A stretch of 64,000 nt of DNA from contig SYHD01000065.1 in NCBI GenBank assembly GCA_005799265.1, positions 1 through 64,000 on the forward strand, in the 5' to 3' direction. The position numbers and the translations under genes are program-made. Under the pieces are notes generated by a model, which saw nothing but the letters and a program-made list of their open reading frames with translations, was not told the origin of the DNA and did not search any database. The stretch comes from Planctomycetia bacterium. GTDB taxonomy: Bacteria; Planctomycetota; Planctomycetia; Gemmatales; Gemmataceae. Position 1 is the first letter of the stretch. Each line of letters starts with the position of its first letter. This document shows, piece by piece, positions 44,680 to 57,426 of the stretch.

Positions 44680-45930
44680 CTACTTCTGCGGTACCGAGTC
44701 GATTGTCGCCGCACGCGTTTTCTGGATATCGTTGATATGGCTGATCGTCTGGTCGATCCACAACTTTCTGTCCAGCAACGTGAAATCCATGCGCATCGTG
44801 TAGCTCGCGCCGCCCGCCAGCTTCGGCACCCGACCCGCTTGACGCTCGACCTGACGCCGGTTCGGGAAGCTGACGCCCGGCTCGATGCCGATCACGTAGC
44901 CATCCTCGTCGGCGCCGGTGTTCTTCCAAAGCGTGAGGTAGGGCAACTCCTTTTTTTCGTACTTGAGCAGCACGCCGCGGTTCGCCTTCGGATTGTGTAG
45001 CAGAACGTTGACCGCGCCCTGATCGTCAGCCAGCGGCCGCATCAGATACACCTGCTCGACATAGCCTGACTTGGGGGCCGCAAAGCTGTTCCACGTTGCC
45101 ACGTCGTTGGCCGCGTTGGCGTTATACGGGGTCACACGCTCGACGGGCACGTGCAGCATGGCGCCCGCGCCCAGCAGCGGTTTGCCGAAGTTGTAATGAT
45201 AAAGGATCTGATACTCCTGCGGCTGTGAGCCTTTGTTGATGACCTTGTCCTCGATGCGAAACTTGTCGGAGCCGGGCGTAGTCGAGACTTCGGTGATGAG
45301 TTCGAGCTTCGGGCCAAAAAGCATCTTTTCGTGCATGATGCCGCGCATGGTGATGCGGTAGGGCGGCTTCGTTTGCACGTCGAGTTCCACTTCGGAGGCG
45401 GGGATGTTGGCGATCTTGCCGTGCAAGGTAAGCTCGACGGTTTGCTTGTCGCCGACGTTGTTGATGATCTCGTCTTGCCCTGCTTGCCCAGTGTTTTCGA
45501 GGCCGCAACGGCAGAGCCATTCGTTGAAGCCTTCGAGCCAGCCGAGGCCGCCGCGTAGTTGCAAGTTGACGTGTTTGGGATGGACGACCTCGGTGACGGG
45601 GGATTTCCAGCCGAGCTTGAGATCGCCCATGGTGACGGAGAGGACGCCCATGCCGCGCGTCGGGATGAGGACGATCTGCATCTTGCCGTTGTCGAGCGTG
45701 AGGAGCCGGACACCTTCCTGCTTGCCGCCGTGCAGCGTCTTGAACTTGACGGACCACGGCGTCTCGCAATCGCGCGTGAGGTCCTTGCCATCGAACTCCG
45801 TGTCCGCCTGGACGAGGCTGTCCGCTGCGCTGATGAACTTGAAGCGATATCTGTCGATTTTCGTGGGCTGAGCGTGCCCGGCGGCGACAGAGCAGAGTGT
45901 CAAGGACACGGAGAGGATGAAGCGAAGCAT
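44680..45930 (-). CDS. DUF4432 family (aldose epimerase-like) secreted protein
   Basis: MLRFILSVSLTLCSVAAGHAQ signal; LIPTRGMGVLSVTMGDLKLGWKSPVTEVVHP; NYAFGKPLLG-like NFGKPLLGAG. Confidence 0.75.
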   Translation of the reverse strand: MLRFILSVSLTLCSVAAGHAQPTKIDRYRFKFISAADSLVQADTEFDGKDLTRDCETPWSVKFKTLHGGKQEGVRLLTLDNGKMQIVLIPTRGMGVLSVTMGDLKLGWKSPVTEVVHPKHVNLQLRGGLGWLEGFNEWLCRCGLENTGQAGQDEIINNVGDKQTVELTLHGKIANIPASEVELDVQTKPPYRITMRGIMHEKMLFGPKLELITEVSTTPGSDKFRIEDKVINKGSQPQEYQILYHYNFGKPLLGAGAMLHVPVERVTPYNANAANDVATWNSFAAPKSGYVEQVYLMRPLADDQGAVNVLLHNPKANRGVLLKYEKKELPYLTLWKNTGADEDGYVIGIEPGVSFPNRRQVERQAGRVPKLAGGASYTMRMDFTLLDRKLWIDQTISHINDIQKTRAATIDSVPQK

Positions 45931-46072
45931 GGTGAATACTCGCAAGGGTGAAAGAAGACCACGGAAGGATTGTGCGCGAAGAAGAACAGGAATGCAATAC
46001 CCAGGCGAACGGCTGGCGTACGCCGGCCGGTGCTGCGGGCCAGGACACTCGTTGCGCACGCCACCAGTCAGC

Positions 46073-47095
46073 TTACGCTGGCCGTTCGCCGATGACCAAG
46101 CAGACGAGATAGCCAAAAACACCTATCACCCAGCCGCTCACGCGGAAGCACAGGGACCCAAGGACGCCATGGGCCGGAGCGGAATCGAAAAGACCGTACA
46201 ACCCGCCGAAACCCGCCTCGCCAATGCCGGCGCCGCCCGGAAAGAGGGGCACCCCGCTGATCACCAGTCCCACAGGCACGATCAAGAAATGCTCGGTTAC
46301 GCTGGGTAAGGGATTCGTGGAAAGGCCGTCCCAAAGCATGTGGACGTAACACCAGAACGTCAGAATGACGCACACGTTGCTGAGCAACGTCAACACGATG
46401 GCCCAGGCGACGGCCGTGGATCGATTGCGATACAGCCAAATAACTTCCCAGAGTTGAGACAGGAAACCGCCGATGCGCGGTACTCCAGTCAGGCGAACGG
46501 CAAATCGTTCAACGCGTTCCTGCGCGCACAGGCCCATGCCTAACCACACTCCTATCAAGAGACCAATCGTGATGGCACACGTGCTGATGACCACCTGCGA
46601 TGAGGCCAGGGCCACCCCCGTCAAGGCGCCGACGCCCCAGCAGACGCTGCCGACCACCGCCAGCACCAGCATCAGGCCCCAAACACTCAAGGCCCGATCC
46701 ATGATCACCGTAGCGACCGCGACAGTCTGCCGGCTTTGTCCATGTGCCAACCCCGCCGCCCTGACCAGATCGCCTCCCACCGAACCGGGCAGAAAAGCGT
46801 TGCAGAGCGAACCGAGCGTGCCAAGGCGAAGCGCTCGTAATGGCGTGAATGGCAAATCCTGCGCGCGCACTAAAACGTACCATCTCAATACGCAGGCACC
46901 GAAGTTCACCAGGTGCAGCGCGAATGCCAGGAAAAGATAAATCGTATCAATCGGTTTGCCAGCGATGACATGGTCATCCCATACGCCTTTAAGTCCTCGA
47001 TCGCCTGTCGGCTCCCAGTTGGCATGCACGACATACGACAACACACCGAGAGCTAACAGGTATTTGAGCGCGGTCCAGCAGGCGCTTTTGCTCAC
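46073..47095 (-). CDS. Lysylphosphatidylglycerol synthase TM-region-like (UPF0104) membrane protein
   Basis: LRLGTLGSLCNAFLPGSVGGDLVRAAGLAHGQSRQTVAVATVIMDRALSVWGL. Confidence 0.82.
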   Translation of the reverse strand: MSKSACWTALKYLLALGVLSYVVHANWEPTGDRGLKGVWDDHVIAGKPIDTIYLFLAFALHLVNFGACVLRWYVLVRAQDLPFTPLRALRLGTLGSLCNAFLPGSVGGDLVRAAGLAHGQSRQTVAVATVIMDRALSVWGLMLVLAVVGSVCWGVGALTGVALASSQVVISTCAITIGLLIGVWLGMGLCAQERVERFAVRLTGVPRIGGFLSQLWEVIWLYRNRSTAVAWAIVLTLLSNVCVILTFWCYVHMLWDGLSTNPLPSVTEHFLIVPVGLVISGVPLFPGGAGIGEAGFGGLYGLFDSAPAHGVLGSLCFRVSGWVIGVFGYLVCLVIGERPA

Positions 47096-47264
47096 GTAGA
47101 ATCTCTCGATGGAATTGCGACAATCGGCGAATGCATCTTACGAGAAAGATCGACAGCGCTCCAGGCGCACCACGTGTTGAATTCTATGGACGTGGCAGAC
47201 AATCTTTGCTACCGTGTCATTCGTCGTATACATATGACAATCAATCCACACATGAGGATCCAAT

Positions 47265-48746
47265 ATGCGTAAGGTTCACGCGTCTCGTCTGTTGCTCATC
47301 GGCGTGGCGCTGCTAGGTTTGACGCCGCTCGCCGACGCGATGTGCGGTTACTTCCGTCGGCCGATCATCCGCGATGTGGCACAACCGCCCGTCTTGCAGC
47401 CATCGCAGATCGCCTTCGTGACGTGGGATCCGGTCGAGAAGGTCGAAACGGTCACGGTGCAGCCGCGCTTCGAGGGAAGCGCGGAGGACTTCGGCATGGT
47501 GATCCCGACGCCGACGCAGCCGAAGCTGCACGAGATGCCGCGCGACTTCTTCAAGGCCCTGGGGCTGGTGACGGTGCCGAAGAAGCGCGTCTACCCGGAA
47601 TCGAAGCTGTTGCCGCAGATGTTCCCGCGCATGATGGCCCAGCGCGCCATGCCCATGGCCAAAGGCGCGGGCGGCGGCGGTGAGGCGGTCGCGGAGGACA
47701 TCAAGACGACGATCAAGATCATCGAAGCCGGCCAGGTCGGCAACCTCGACTATAAGATCATTACCGCCGGCCGTTCCGACGATCTCTTCACCTGGCTCAA
47801 GGACAACAAGTACGGCTATGACGGCGACGAAGCGACGCTCAACTTCTACGTGCAGAAGAAGTATTTCTTCACCGTCATGAAGATCGACACGTTGCAAATG
47901 AAACGCAACAAGGACGGCAGCTTCACCGGCGACGTCACGCCGACGCGTTTCACGTTCTCGAGCGAGCAACTCGTCTATCCGCTCAAGATCACGCAGGTCT
48001 CCGTGAAGGACAAGACCGACGCTCTCTTCTATGTGCAGGCGCCCTACAAGGTCGATTTCCAGGGGGACCTGAGCTATCAATTCCACTGGACATCGATGCT
48101 TCAGCAAATCGAAAACACGATGGGCCCCGGCGAGCTCCTGGAACCAAATCGCAAATGGCTTCAGTCCGTTCGGACCAAGACACCTGACCTGTTCACGCGC
48201 GCCGGGCAACTGGGCTTCTCATTCCCGCTTGGCCGAGAACTGCCGCCCAACAAGGCGGGGCATCGCCCGAGCAGCCTCGAATGGGCGAAACGCCTGACTG
48301 CGGACGACATCAGAATGCTTAGCGGCGACATGCCCTACAGTGAAACCGCGCCCGATCCCGATTGGGGTTTCACGCGTCAGGACATCGCCGATCCGCAGCG
48401 TTCGGCTGCGGTCATGAAGGTCATCCAGCATCGCGTCGCCAAGTATCGCCAGGACAAGCCGCGCGGCTACCTGGTGCGCACGGCGTCCAAGGAAGATCTG
48501 CAAACGCTCGGCGTATTGAAAGGACATCTCCAGGCAGGCCAAACGCTGACGAAGTTCTACCACACGTTCACGCGCGACGAGATGAACGAGGATCTCGTCC
48601 TGGTGCAAGCGAAGGCCGGCGACGTCGAGGATGGTTCGGAGCACGAGGAAGTGCTGCGCACGATGACGTTCGGTGGACGCGGACCGCGCGGGCCATTCCC
48701 GCCCGATCTGCTGCCGCGACGTCCTGGATTGCCGGTTCCGCAATAG
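47265..48746 (+). CDS. DUF2330 domain protein
   Basis: QIAFVTWDPVEKVETVTVQPRFEGSAEDFGMVIPTPTQPKLHEMP. Confidence 0.75.
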   Translation: MRKVHASRLLLIGVALLGLTPLADAMCGYFRRPIIRDVAQPPVLQPSQIAFVTWDPVEKVETVTVQPRFEGSAEDFGMVIPTPTQPKLHEMPRDFFKALGLVTVPKKRVYPESKLLPQMFPRMMAQRAMPMAKGAGGGGEAVAEDIKTTIKIIEAGQVGNLDYKIITAGRSDDLFTWLKDNKYGYDGDEATLNFYVQKKYFFTVMKIDTLQMKRNKDGSFTGDVTPTRFTFSSEQLVYPLKITQVSVKDKTDALFYVQAPYKVDFQGDLSYQFHWTSMLQQIENTMGPGELLEPNRKWLQSVRTKTPDLFTRAGQLGFSFPLGRELPPNKAGHRPSSLEWAKRLTADDIRMLSGDMPYSETAPDPDWGFTRQDIADPQRSAAVMKVIQHRVAKYRQDKPRGYLVRTASKEDLQTLGVLKGHLQAGQTLTKFYHTFTRDEMNEDLVLVQAKAGDVEDGSEHEEVLRTMTFGGRGPRGPFPPDLLPRRPGLPVPQ

Positions 48747-48788
48747 TGAGGCCTCGTTGTTGCGGCAAGCATGTACGCTAATCGGAAG

Positions 48789-48829
48789 CGCGAGCGAAGA
48801 ACTTGATGTCTTCGCTCGCGTTTTTTTTT
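48789..48829 (+). terminator. Rho-independent-type terminator
   Basis: cgcgagcgaaga / tcttcgctcgcg (12-bp perfect) followed by T9. Confidence 0.93.
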
Positions 48830-48926
48830 GGCTACGCAGGAAGCTAACAGACCATCTGTAGCCGCTTGCTCTGTCCGCGTCTTCCTATAACAACATGAAT
48901 TACTCATAGTTCCAGGAGTCCGAGCG

Positions 48927-51372
<2,446 letters not shown>

Positions 51373-51428
51373 ACGTCACGCTCCACGTGACGAATCAACC
51401 TCTCACGGCGCGTGAGGACAACCTTGGC

Positions 51429-52496
51429 TCAATACTGGATCAGCACGCCCATGCCGACGCCTTTGGGGACATCGATCGGAATAACGCGCAGCTTGACTTC
51501 TGACTCGGTGTGATTCACCGCTTCGACCGCGAGATAGGCGACGCTCCAACCGAGCAGGACTTGCGAGAAGTAATGGGCGTCATGGTGAATACGTGACCAG
51601 CCGGTGCCGAACGACGCGGCAACCAACAACACCTTGGCGGCACGATGCTCGACCATCGACGCGGCAGTCAAAAACGGGACGGCGCCCACGAACGCATGCC
51701 CCGAGGCGCTATTGTGATGGCGAAATGGATGCCACTCATGGTCGCCCGTCGGAGGCCGACCGGCGCCGAGACCGTATTGCAGAACGCCGACGGTCGGCGC
51801 TCCAATGGCAAGGGCACGCAGCGAGCGATCGCCGAATTGCCCGACAGACGTCAGACGCACATGATCCGGAAAAAGATGGCCACTCAATGAGCAGGCCAGA
51901 AACGCGGGGATCGCGTATTTGTATTCGCCGAAATACTTGAAGGTGGTCGCCATCTCATCGACGCCACGGTTCATGCCCACAGCCGCCTGCCGCTGATAAC
52001 CGTCTTGAATGCGTTGATCAAGCTGGGTGTTAGCAATCGGCGCCGCCACCGCAACCGCGAGGCCGAGATAGAGCAGGTTCTTGCTCCAGTAGAATTGTTT
52101 GGTGTCCTGACACAGGCGGTGGAACTGTTCGCCGTAGCCACTGCGTGTGCGCTCCCAGATGCCGAGATCGTCGGGCCGCATCGAGTTGATGACATAGCGC
52201 GGATCGATGTAGTCGTTGCCCAGCTGGGCCAGCTCGGCAAGCGAAAAGACTCTGGCTTCAGCGTCGCTTTCGATTTTGAGCATCCCCGTGTTGGGGCTGA
52301 TCGGCACGATAAGCTTGGGCTCGACGAATTCACGCGGCTCGTCAATCGGCAAACGCTGCACCGGAGCGTCACTCCGGGGCACCTCGGGCAATTGAATGCC
52401 GATCGGTGTAAACGGCGTTTCGTCCTGTCCTCGTGCGCGCGTGGACGTGCTTAACACCAGAGCGAAGACGATGAACTGGAACGCGCGCCGACGCAT
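51429..52496 (-). CDS. PAP2-family phosphatase
   Basis: GAGRPPTGDHEWHPFRHHNSASGHAFVGAVPFL and SRIHHDAHYFSQVLLGWSVAY. Confidence 0.85.
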   Translation of the reverse strand: MRRRAFQFIVFALVLSTSTRARGQDETPFTPIGIQLPEVPRSDAPVQRLPIDEPREFVEPKLIVPISPNTGMLKIESDAEARVFSLAELAQLGNDYIDPRYVINSMRPDDLGIWERTRSGYGEQFHRLCQDTKQFYWSKNLLYLGLAVAVAAPIANTQLDQRIQDGYQRQAAVGMNRGVDEMATTFKYFGEYKYAIPAFLACSLSGHLFPDHVRLTSVGQFGDRSLRALAIGAPTVGVLQYGLGAGRPPTGDHEWHPFRHHNSASGHAFVGAVPFLTAASMVEHRAAKVLLVAASFGTGWSRIHHDAHYFSQVLLGWSVAYLAVEAVNHTESEVKLRVIPIDVPKGVGMGVLIQY

Positions 52497-52720
52497 GAAA
52501 GCAGTCCTTACTGGGTCGAAAGCAGCGCTTGTCGCGGAAATGACCGGATTAACAATGACACAGAATATGTCATCGGCGATTTGGCGCGTCGGGTTCGGAT
52601 TAATTCAGAAGATTGGCACAAATTCGCACAGGAACACTCACGCAGTCGCAAGGAAAGCCACGCGTGTCCCCAGGATTGGTCGGTTCGCCCGTCTTGACAG
52701 ATTCGCTATTCTTCGCGAAC

Positions 52721-53278
52721 TCACATCCTGCCACCTTGGGCGCCTGGCCAGGGACCAAGGGGAACAACGGCCATGTCCTTGATTTCGGTTTCTTGCTTGA
52801 ACAAGCGCAAGCCGCGCGCCTGGTAGTTGGCGAGCGCTTGGGAATGATCGAGCGTGCAGGTATGGAGCCAAACACGCTTCGCGCCCGTTGCGAAACCGTG
52901 TTCGAGGGCACACGTCAAAAGATGACCGCCCAGCCCACATCCGATAAATCGCGGCAGCAGACCGAAGTAGGCGACCTCGACGCTCGAGCCGGGCTGTGCT
53001 TCGAGTTCAAAGTAGCCCGCGGGGAGACCGGCAGCCGAGAGCATCCACGTTTCGAGTTCCGGCCGGTCGAGATAGTCGAGCCATTGCCGGCTGGTCCACG
53101 GCAAGCGATCGGTCCAGTGCCAATCGCCGCCGACGGCCGTGTAGAAAAAGCGATTGAGCTCGGGCATCGGCGGATCGACACGTACGAGAGCGAGATCGGC
53201 GCGCGCCGAGCGTTTGGGGCGCAGATCGCGCGGATCGAGCATTTCCAGGTGATACGTCGTGACGGAGGTCAGGGGCAT
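52721..53278 (-). CDS. GNAT-family acetyltransferase
   Basis: VEVAYFGLLPRFIGCGLGGHLLTCALEHGFATGAKRVWLHTCTLDHSQALANYQARGL. Confidence 0.85.
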   Translation of the reverse strand: MPLTSVTTYHLEMLDPRDLRPKRSARADLALVRVDPPMPELNRFFYTAVGGDWHWTDRLPWTSRQWLDYLDRPELETWMLSAAGLPAGYFELEAQPGSSVEVAYFGLLPRFIGCGLGGHLLTCALEHGFATGAKRVWLHTCTLDHSQALANYQARGLRLFKQETEIKDMAVVPLGPWPGAQGGRM

Positions 53279-53299
53279 TGCGGCGCCATGATTATCGCC

Positions 53300-53349
53300 G
53301 CTTGCGGTTTGGCGTTCGCATGCACAAAATCGAACGCTAAGCCGCAAGC
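53300..53349. repeat. Family 2 palindrome copy between purL and GNAT gene
   Basis: gcttgcggtttggcgttcg / cgaacgctaagccgcaagc, 2 mismatches. Confidence 0.88.
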
Positions 53350-53381
53350 AGTCGATCGGGAGGTTCTTTGTTAATCGGTCT

Positions 53382-56300
53382 TTACCAGGCCAGGGGTTTC
53401 TGCCAGGCGTCTTTCAATTGCTGCAAGGTCAACCACACGATCCACTCTCCATTGGCGCCGGCGATGCGCAAACGCGGCTCCTTCACCGTTACGCCAATCT
53501 CGGCAACCGGCAACGGATGAAGCACGCGGCGAAATTGCTCGGCGTGTTCGGGACGCACTTCGACGAGAAAACGCGACGGCGACTCGGCGAAGAGATTGAC
53601 AACATCGGGATGACTCCCGCGTTTGCTGACATCCGCGCCGATGCCTCCGGCGAACGCCATCTCCGCGACGGCGACGGCCAGGCCGCCTTCCGACAGGTCG
53701 TGGCAACTGCGAACCATGCCGGTGCGGATCGCTTCATGGAGCTTGCTGAAGATCTCCGGCGCCGTCATGACATCGACCGGCGGAACACTGCTGCCGCTCT
53801 GACCCGTGACGATGTGATACAGGGATCCTCCCAGGTCAGACGTCGTGGTGCCGATCAGGTAGAGCACGCTGCCCGGATCCTTGAGGTCCATCGTCACACA
53901 CTTGCGGACATCCGGGACCTGACCCAGCGCGCTGATGAGCAGCGTCGGCGGAATGATGATGTGCCGGCCTTGCGCGTTGAATTCGTTGTTGAGGCTGTCC
54001 TTGCCCGAGATAAACGGCATCATGTAGGCGAGAGCGACATCGCGGCACGCCTCGGCCGCGCGGACGAGAGAACCGAGCACTTCAGGACGTTGCGTATTGC
54101 CCCAACAGAAGTTGTCGAGCAGGGCGATGCGGCGCGGGTCGGCGCCCACGGCGACGACGTTGCGCACCGCCTCATCGATGGCATGGGCGGCCATTCTGTA
54201 GGGATCAAGGTCGCCGAGGTTTGGATTGATGCCGCAGCCGAGCGCCAATCCCTTCCACGAACCGAGCACGGGGGTGATTACGGCCGCGTCGCTTGGGCCA
54301 TCGCGCGTGATGCCGACGAGCGGCTTGATGACGGAGCCGCCTTGTACCTCATGATCGTACTGGCGAATGATCCATTCCTTGCTGCAGACGTTGTAATGCG
54401 CGAGGATATTGAGTAGTACATCGCCCAAGCCCGCAGGCGAGCGCGGCATGTCCACGGAGGCGTGCAGCGAGTGGCCTGACCCCGCAGGCTCGTTACACTC
54501 GCCCGTGGGCTTGGGGATTAGGGCCTGCCTCACCACCGGCGGGCGGCCGTCATGCAGAAAGTGCATGTCAAGCTCGGCGACTTGATTGCCTTGATAAGTG
54601 AGCGCCAGTTTGCCCGTCGGCTCGAATGTGCCGATGATGGTCGCCTCGACGTCCTCGCTGACGCAGAGCCGTTCGAGCCGCTCCCAGCACACGGGAGGAA
54701 CGGCGAGGACCATGCGTTCCTGGGCCTCGGAGATCCAGATCTCGGTATAGGACAGCCCTTGATATTTGAGCGGCGCCTTGTCGAGTTCGACGCGGGCGCC
54801 GATCTTCTCGCCCATCTCACCTACCGCGGAGCTGAAGCCGCCGGCGCAGCAATCAGTGATGGCGCGATAGAGTTCCTGATCACGAGCCTGCATGAGTACG
54901 TCGAGCACTTTTTTCTCGGTGATGGCGTTGCCGATCTGCACGGCGCCGCCGGAGACCTTTTCCGATTCCGTGGTCAACTCGATAGAGGAAAACGTCGCGC
55001 CGTGAATACCATCGCGTCCCGTGCGCCCGCCGACGGCGACGATGAGATCGCCTGGCTGGGCGGCCTTGAACGCCTTGTCGACGGGAAGCAAGCCGACCGT
55101 GCCGCAGTAGACGAGTGGATTGCCGAGATAGCGCGGATCGAAACAGACCGCGCCGTTCACGGTGGGGATGCCCATGCGATTGCCGTAATCGCGCACGCCG
55201 GCGACTACGCCCTTCATCACCTTCTTCGGATGCAGGACGCCCTGTGGCAGCGATTCGGAAGGCGTATCGGGCGGTGCGAAGCAAAAGACATCGGTGTTGC
55301 AGATTGGTTTCGCGCCCAGGCCGGTCCCGAGCGCATCGCGAATAACGCCCCCCAGGCCGGTGTTGGCGCCGCCATATGGCTCGATGGCCGAGGGGTGGTT
55401 GTGGGTTTCGACCTTGAAACAGACGTGAAAATTTTCATCGAACGTGACGATACCGGCATTATCGGCGAAGACGCTGACGCACCAGTCGTCGGGTCCAAGC
55501 CGTTTACGAATCTCCTCGGTCGCGCCGAAGATCGTCTCTTTGAGTAGGTTGTTGTAGCGCACCGGCTCCCCTCGCCCCTCGGGGGAGAGGCTAACATTTC
55601 CTCCCCTCTCCCCCGGTACTCCGGGGGAGAGGGGTTGGGGGTGAGGGGGCGAGGCATTCAGCGGCGTCGCACCACATTCATCAATTCGAGGCTGAGTTCC
55701 CTGTTGCTCCGACCCCCTCACCCCCGGCCCCTCTCCCCCTGAGTACAGGGGGAGAGGGGGGAGATACTCGATGATGCCCTTGAGGGTCTTGTGCGAGCAA
55801 TGTTCCGACCAGGTTTGCGCGATTGTCTCCAACTCGACGTCGGTAGGCTCGCGGTCTTGTGCGCGGAAGTGCTGCTGGATCGTTTTCATTTCGTCGAGGC
55901 TGAGCGAGAGCTGGCCGTCCTTGCTGAGCTTGACAAGCTCTGCGTCGCCGAGGTTGCGGATAGGCACTACGATGCGCTCGAACGCATAACGATGGCCTAG
56001 GCCGAGCGTCGCCTCGGAGATGGCGTGGTTAATGACTCGCTCGATTGCCTCATTGCACAGGACTTTACGGAACATCGCTTCGGCGTCGAAAGGCTTGCCG
56101 GTCCAGGCGTAGCGGCGGAAAGTCAGCGCGGTCTCTACGGGAATACCAAGCTGTCTAGCAGTCTGAACAACGCTCATGGCGACGGGATCCGTGACGCCCG
56201 GCTTCAGGAGTACGGTCGCGGCGCCGGCGCACTCGATCTCGCCGCGCTCATTGGCGCCGTGTATGACGCTCTTCTCGGCGACGGGATCGCCGAGCAACTC

Positions 56301-56495
56301 GCGCGTCAACTGCTCGACGTGCTCCTGTGTGAGCTCGCCTTGCAGGAGGAACCCGCGTGAGGCTTGGGCGACGACCTCGATGCCGCCAGCCAACGTCCGG
56401 CCAGGACCGGCGTGCGTCAGCAGATCGTACTCCTCGGCGATCCGGTCGCGTTCGGCGTCATGGCCCAGCGGAAACACTTCAACTTGCCAGAGCAT
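53382..56495 (-). CDS. purL: Phosphoribosylformylglycinamidine synthase, with probable N-terminal PurS-like region
   Basis: TWSEHCSHKTLKGII, KVETHNHPSAIEPYGGANTGLGGVIRD, RMGIPTVNGAVCFDPRYLGNPLVYCGTVG, SGKDSLNNEF. Confidence 0.95.
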   Translation of the reverse strand: MLWQVEVFPLGHDAERDRIAEEYDLLTHAGPGRTLAGGIEVVAQASRGFLLQGELTQEHVEQLTRELLGDPVAEKSVIHGANERGEIECAGAATVLLKPGVTDPVAMSVVQTARQLGIPVETALTFRRYAWTGKPFDAEAMFRKVLCNEAIERVINHAISEATLGLGHRYAFERIVVPIRNLGDAELVKLSKDGQLSLSLDEMKTIQQHFRAQDREPTDVELETIAQTWSEHCSHKTLKGIIEYLPPLPLYSGGEGPGVRGSEQQGTQPRIDECGATPLNASPPHPQPLSPGVPGERGGNVSLSPEGRGEPVRYNNLLKETIFGATEEIRKRLGPDDWCVSVFADNAGIVTFDENFHVCFKVETHNHPSAIEPYGGANTGLGGVIRDALGTGLGAKPICNTDVFCFAPPDTPSESLPQGVLHPKKVMKGVVAGVRDYGNRMGIPTVNGAVCFDPRYLGNPLVYCGTVGLLPVDKAFKAAQPGDLIVAVGGRTGRDGIHGATFSSIELTTESEKVSGGAVQIGNAITEKKVLDVLMQARDQELYRAITDCCAGGFSSAVGEMGEKIGARVELDKAPLKYQGLSYTEIWISEAQERMVLAVPPVCWERLERLCVSEDVEATIIGTFEPTGKLALTYQGNQVAELDMHFLHDGRPPVVRQALIPKPTGECNEPAGSGHSLHASVDMPRSPAGLGDVLLNILAHYNVCSKEWIIRQYDHEVQGGSVIKPLVGITRDGPSDAAVITPVLGSWKGLALGCGINPNLGDLDPYRMAAHAIDEAVRNVVAVGADPRRIALLDNFCWGNTQRPEVLGSLVRAAEACRDVALAYMMPFISGKDSLNNEFNAQGRHIIIPPTLLISALGQVPDVRKCVTMDLKDPGSVLYLIGTTTSDLGGSLYHIVTGQSGSSVPPVDVMTAPEIFSKLHEAIRTGMVRSCHDLSEGGLAVAVAEMAFAGGIGADVSKRGSHPDVVNLFAESPSRFLVEVRPEHAEQFRRVLHPLPVAEIGVTVKEPRLRIAGANGEWIVWLTLQQLKDAWQKPLAW
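55566..55655. repeat. Family 3 palindromic insertion (compound) inside purL
   Basis: ctcccctcgcccctcgggggagagg...cctcccctctcccccggtactccgggggagaggggttgggggtgaggggg. Confidence 0.92.
55710..55764. repeat. Second family 3 palindromic insertion inside purL
   Basis: cgaccccctcacccccggcccctctccccctgagtacagggggagaggggggaga. Confidence 0.92.
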
Positions 56496-57321
56496 CGCGC
56501 ATCCTCTTGCCTTGGGTCAACAGTTGGTCGATCATGGAAGCATCGCCCGACACAAGCGCCTGCCGAAACGCGCACAATCGATCTTCGAGCTGGTCGAGCG
56601 CGGCGAGAACGGCAGCGCGATTGTGCTCGAAGATCGGTGTCCACAGCGTGGGATCGCCGCCCGCGATACGGGTGGTGTCACGGAAGCCCGTGGCGGCCAA
56701 CTCGGTCCAATCGCTCGACAGTATCCCGGCAAGTGCGGCCGCCAGCAGATGCGGCAGATGGCTCGTCATCGCGAGGGCGCGATCGTGCTCCACGGGCGTC
56801 ATCAGGCGGACACGTGATCCGAGCGCCTGCCAGAATGCGCTCACACGCTGGAGGGCGTCGGCCGAGGTCTTGTCGGTCGGCGTCAACACGGTCCAACGAT
56901 TGACGAATAAATCCGCGTGCGCATGTTCAACGCCTTTTTTTTCCGAGCCGGCCAGCGGATGGCCGCCGACGAATTGGACGTGCGCCGGTAAACGGGCCGC
57001 GATAGCCTGCACGATGGCGCCCTTCGTGCTGCCCGCGTCGGTAATCAATGCACCCGCCTGGCAAGACGCGGCTGCGTCGAGAATTTGCTCGGCAATGCGA
57101 TCGACCGGCGTCGCGAATACAACCAGATCCGCCGTCCGTACCCCTGCCGCGAGATCAAGGACGGACTCGTCAATCGCGCCGAGTCTGCGCGCCTCTTCGA
57201 GCCTGCCAAGGTCGCGTCCGACGCCAACGACGCGCCGGACAATGCCACGTTTTTTCGCGGCCAGGCCAATGGCGCCGCCAATCAAGCCGACGCCGACGAT
57301 CGTGAGGTTTTGCAACAGCAT
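56479..57321 (-). CDS. tyrA: Prephenate dehydrogenase
   Basis: NLTIVGVGLIGGAIGLAAKKRG; ITDAGSTKGAIVQ; FVGGHPLAGSEKKGVEHA. Confidence 0.9.
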   Translation of the reverse strand: MLLQNLTIVGVGLIGGAIGLAAKKRGIVRRVVGVGRDLGRLEEARRLGAIDESVLDLAAGVRTADLVVFATPVDRIAEQILDAAASCQAGALITDAGSTKGAIVQAIAARLPAHVQFVGGHPLAGSEKKGVEHAHADLFVNRWTVLTPTDKTSADALQRVSAFWQALGSRVRLMTPVEHDRALAMTSHLPHLLAAALAGILSSDWTELAATGFRDTTRIAGGDPTLWTPIFEHNRAAVLAALDQLEDRLCAFRQALVSGDASMIDQLLTQGKRMRDALAS

Positions 57322-57426
57322 CCGCGCTAGACCAAAATCGAGAAAAGTCCCTGAAGAGATTTTATAAGAATTGGCGAGAGGCATGACTCGCGTATGCCCG
57401 CCGCGACGATTCGTGGGCCGAGCGTT

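Noticed and set aside
44669-44929. Long N-terminal extension of the NUDIX ORF
   Set aside because: Antisense-like composition overlapping the C-terminus of the DUF4432 gene on the same strand; Nudix protein starts at MGASMTERGPWK.
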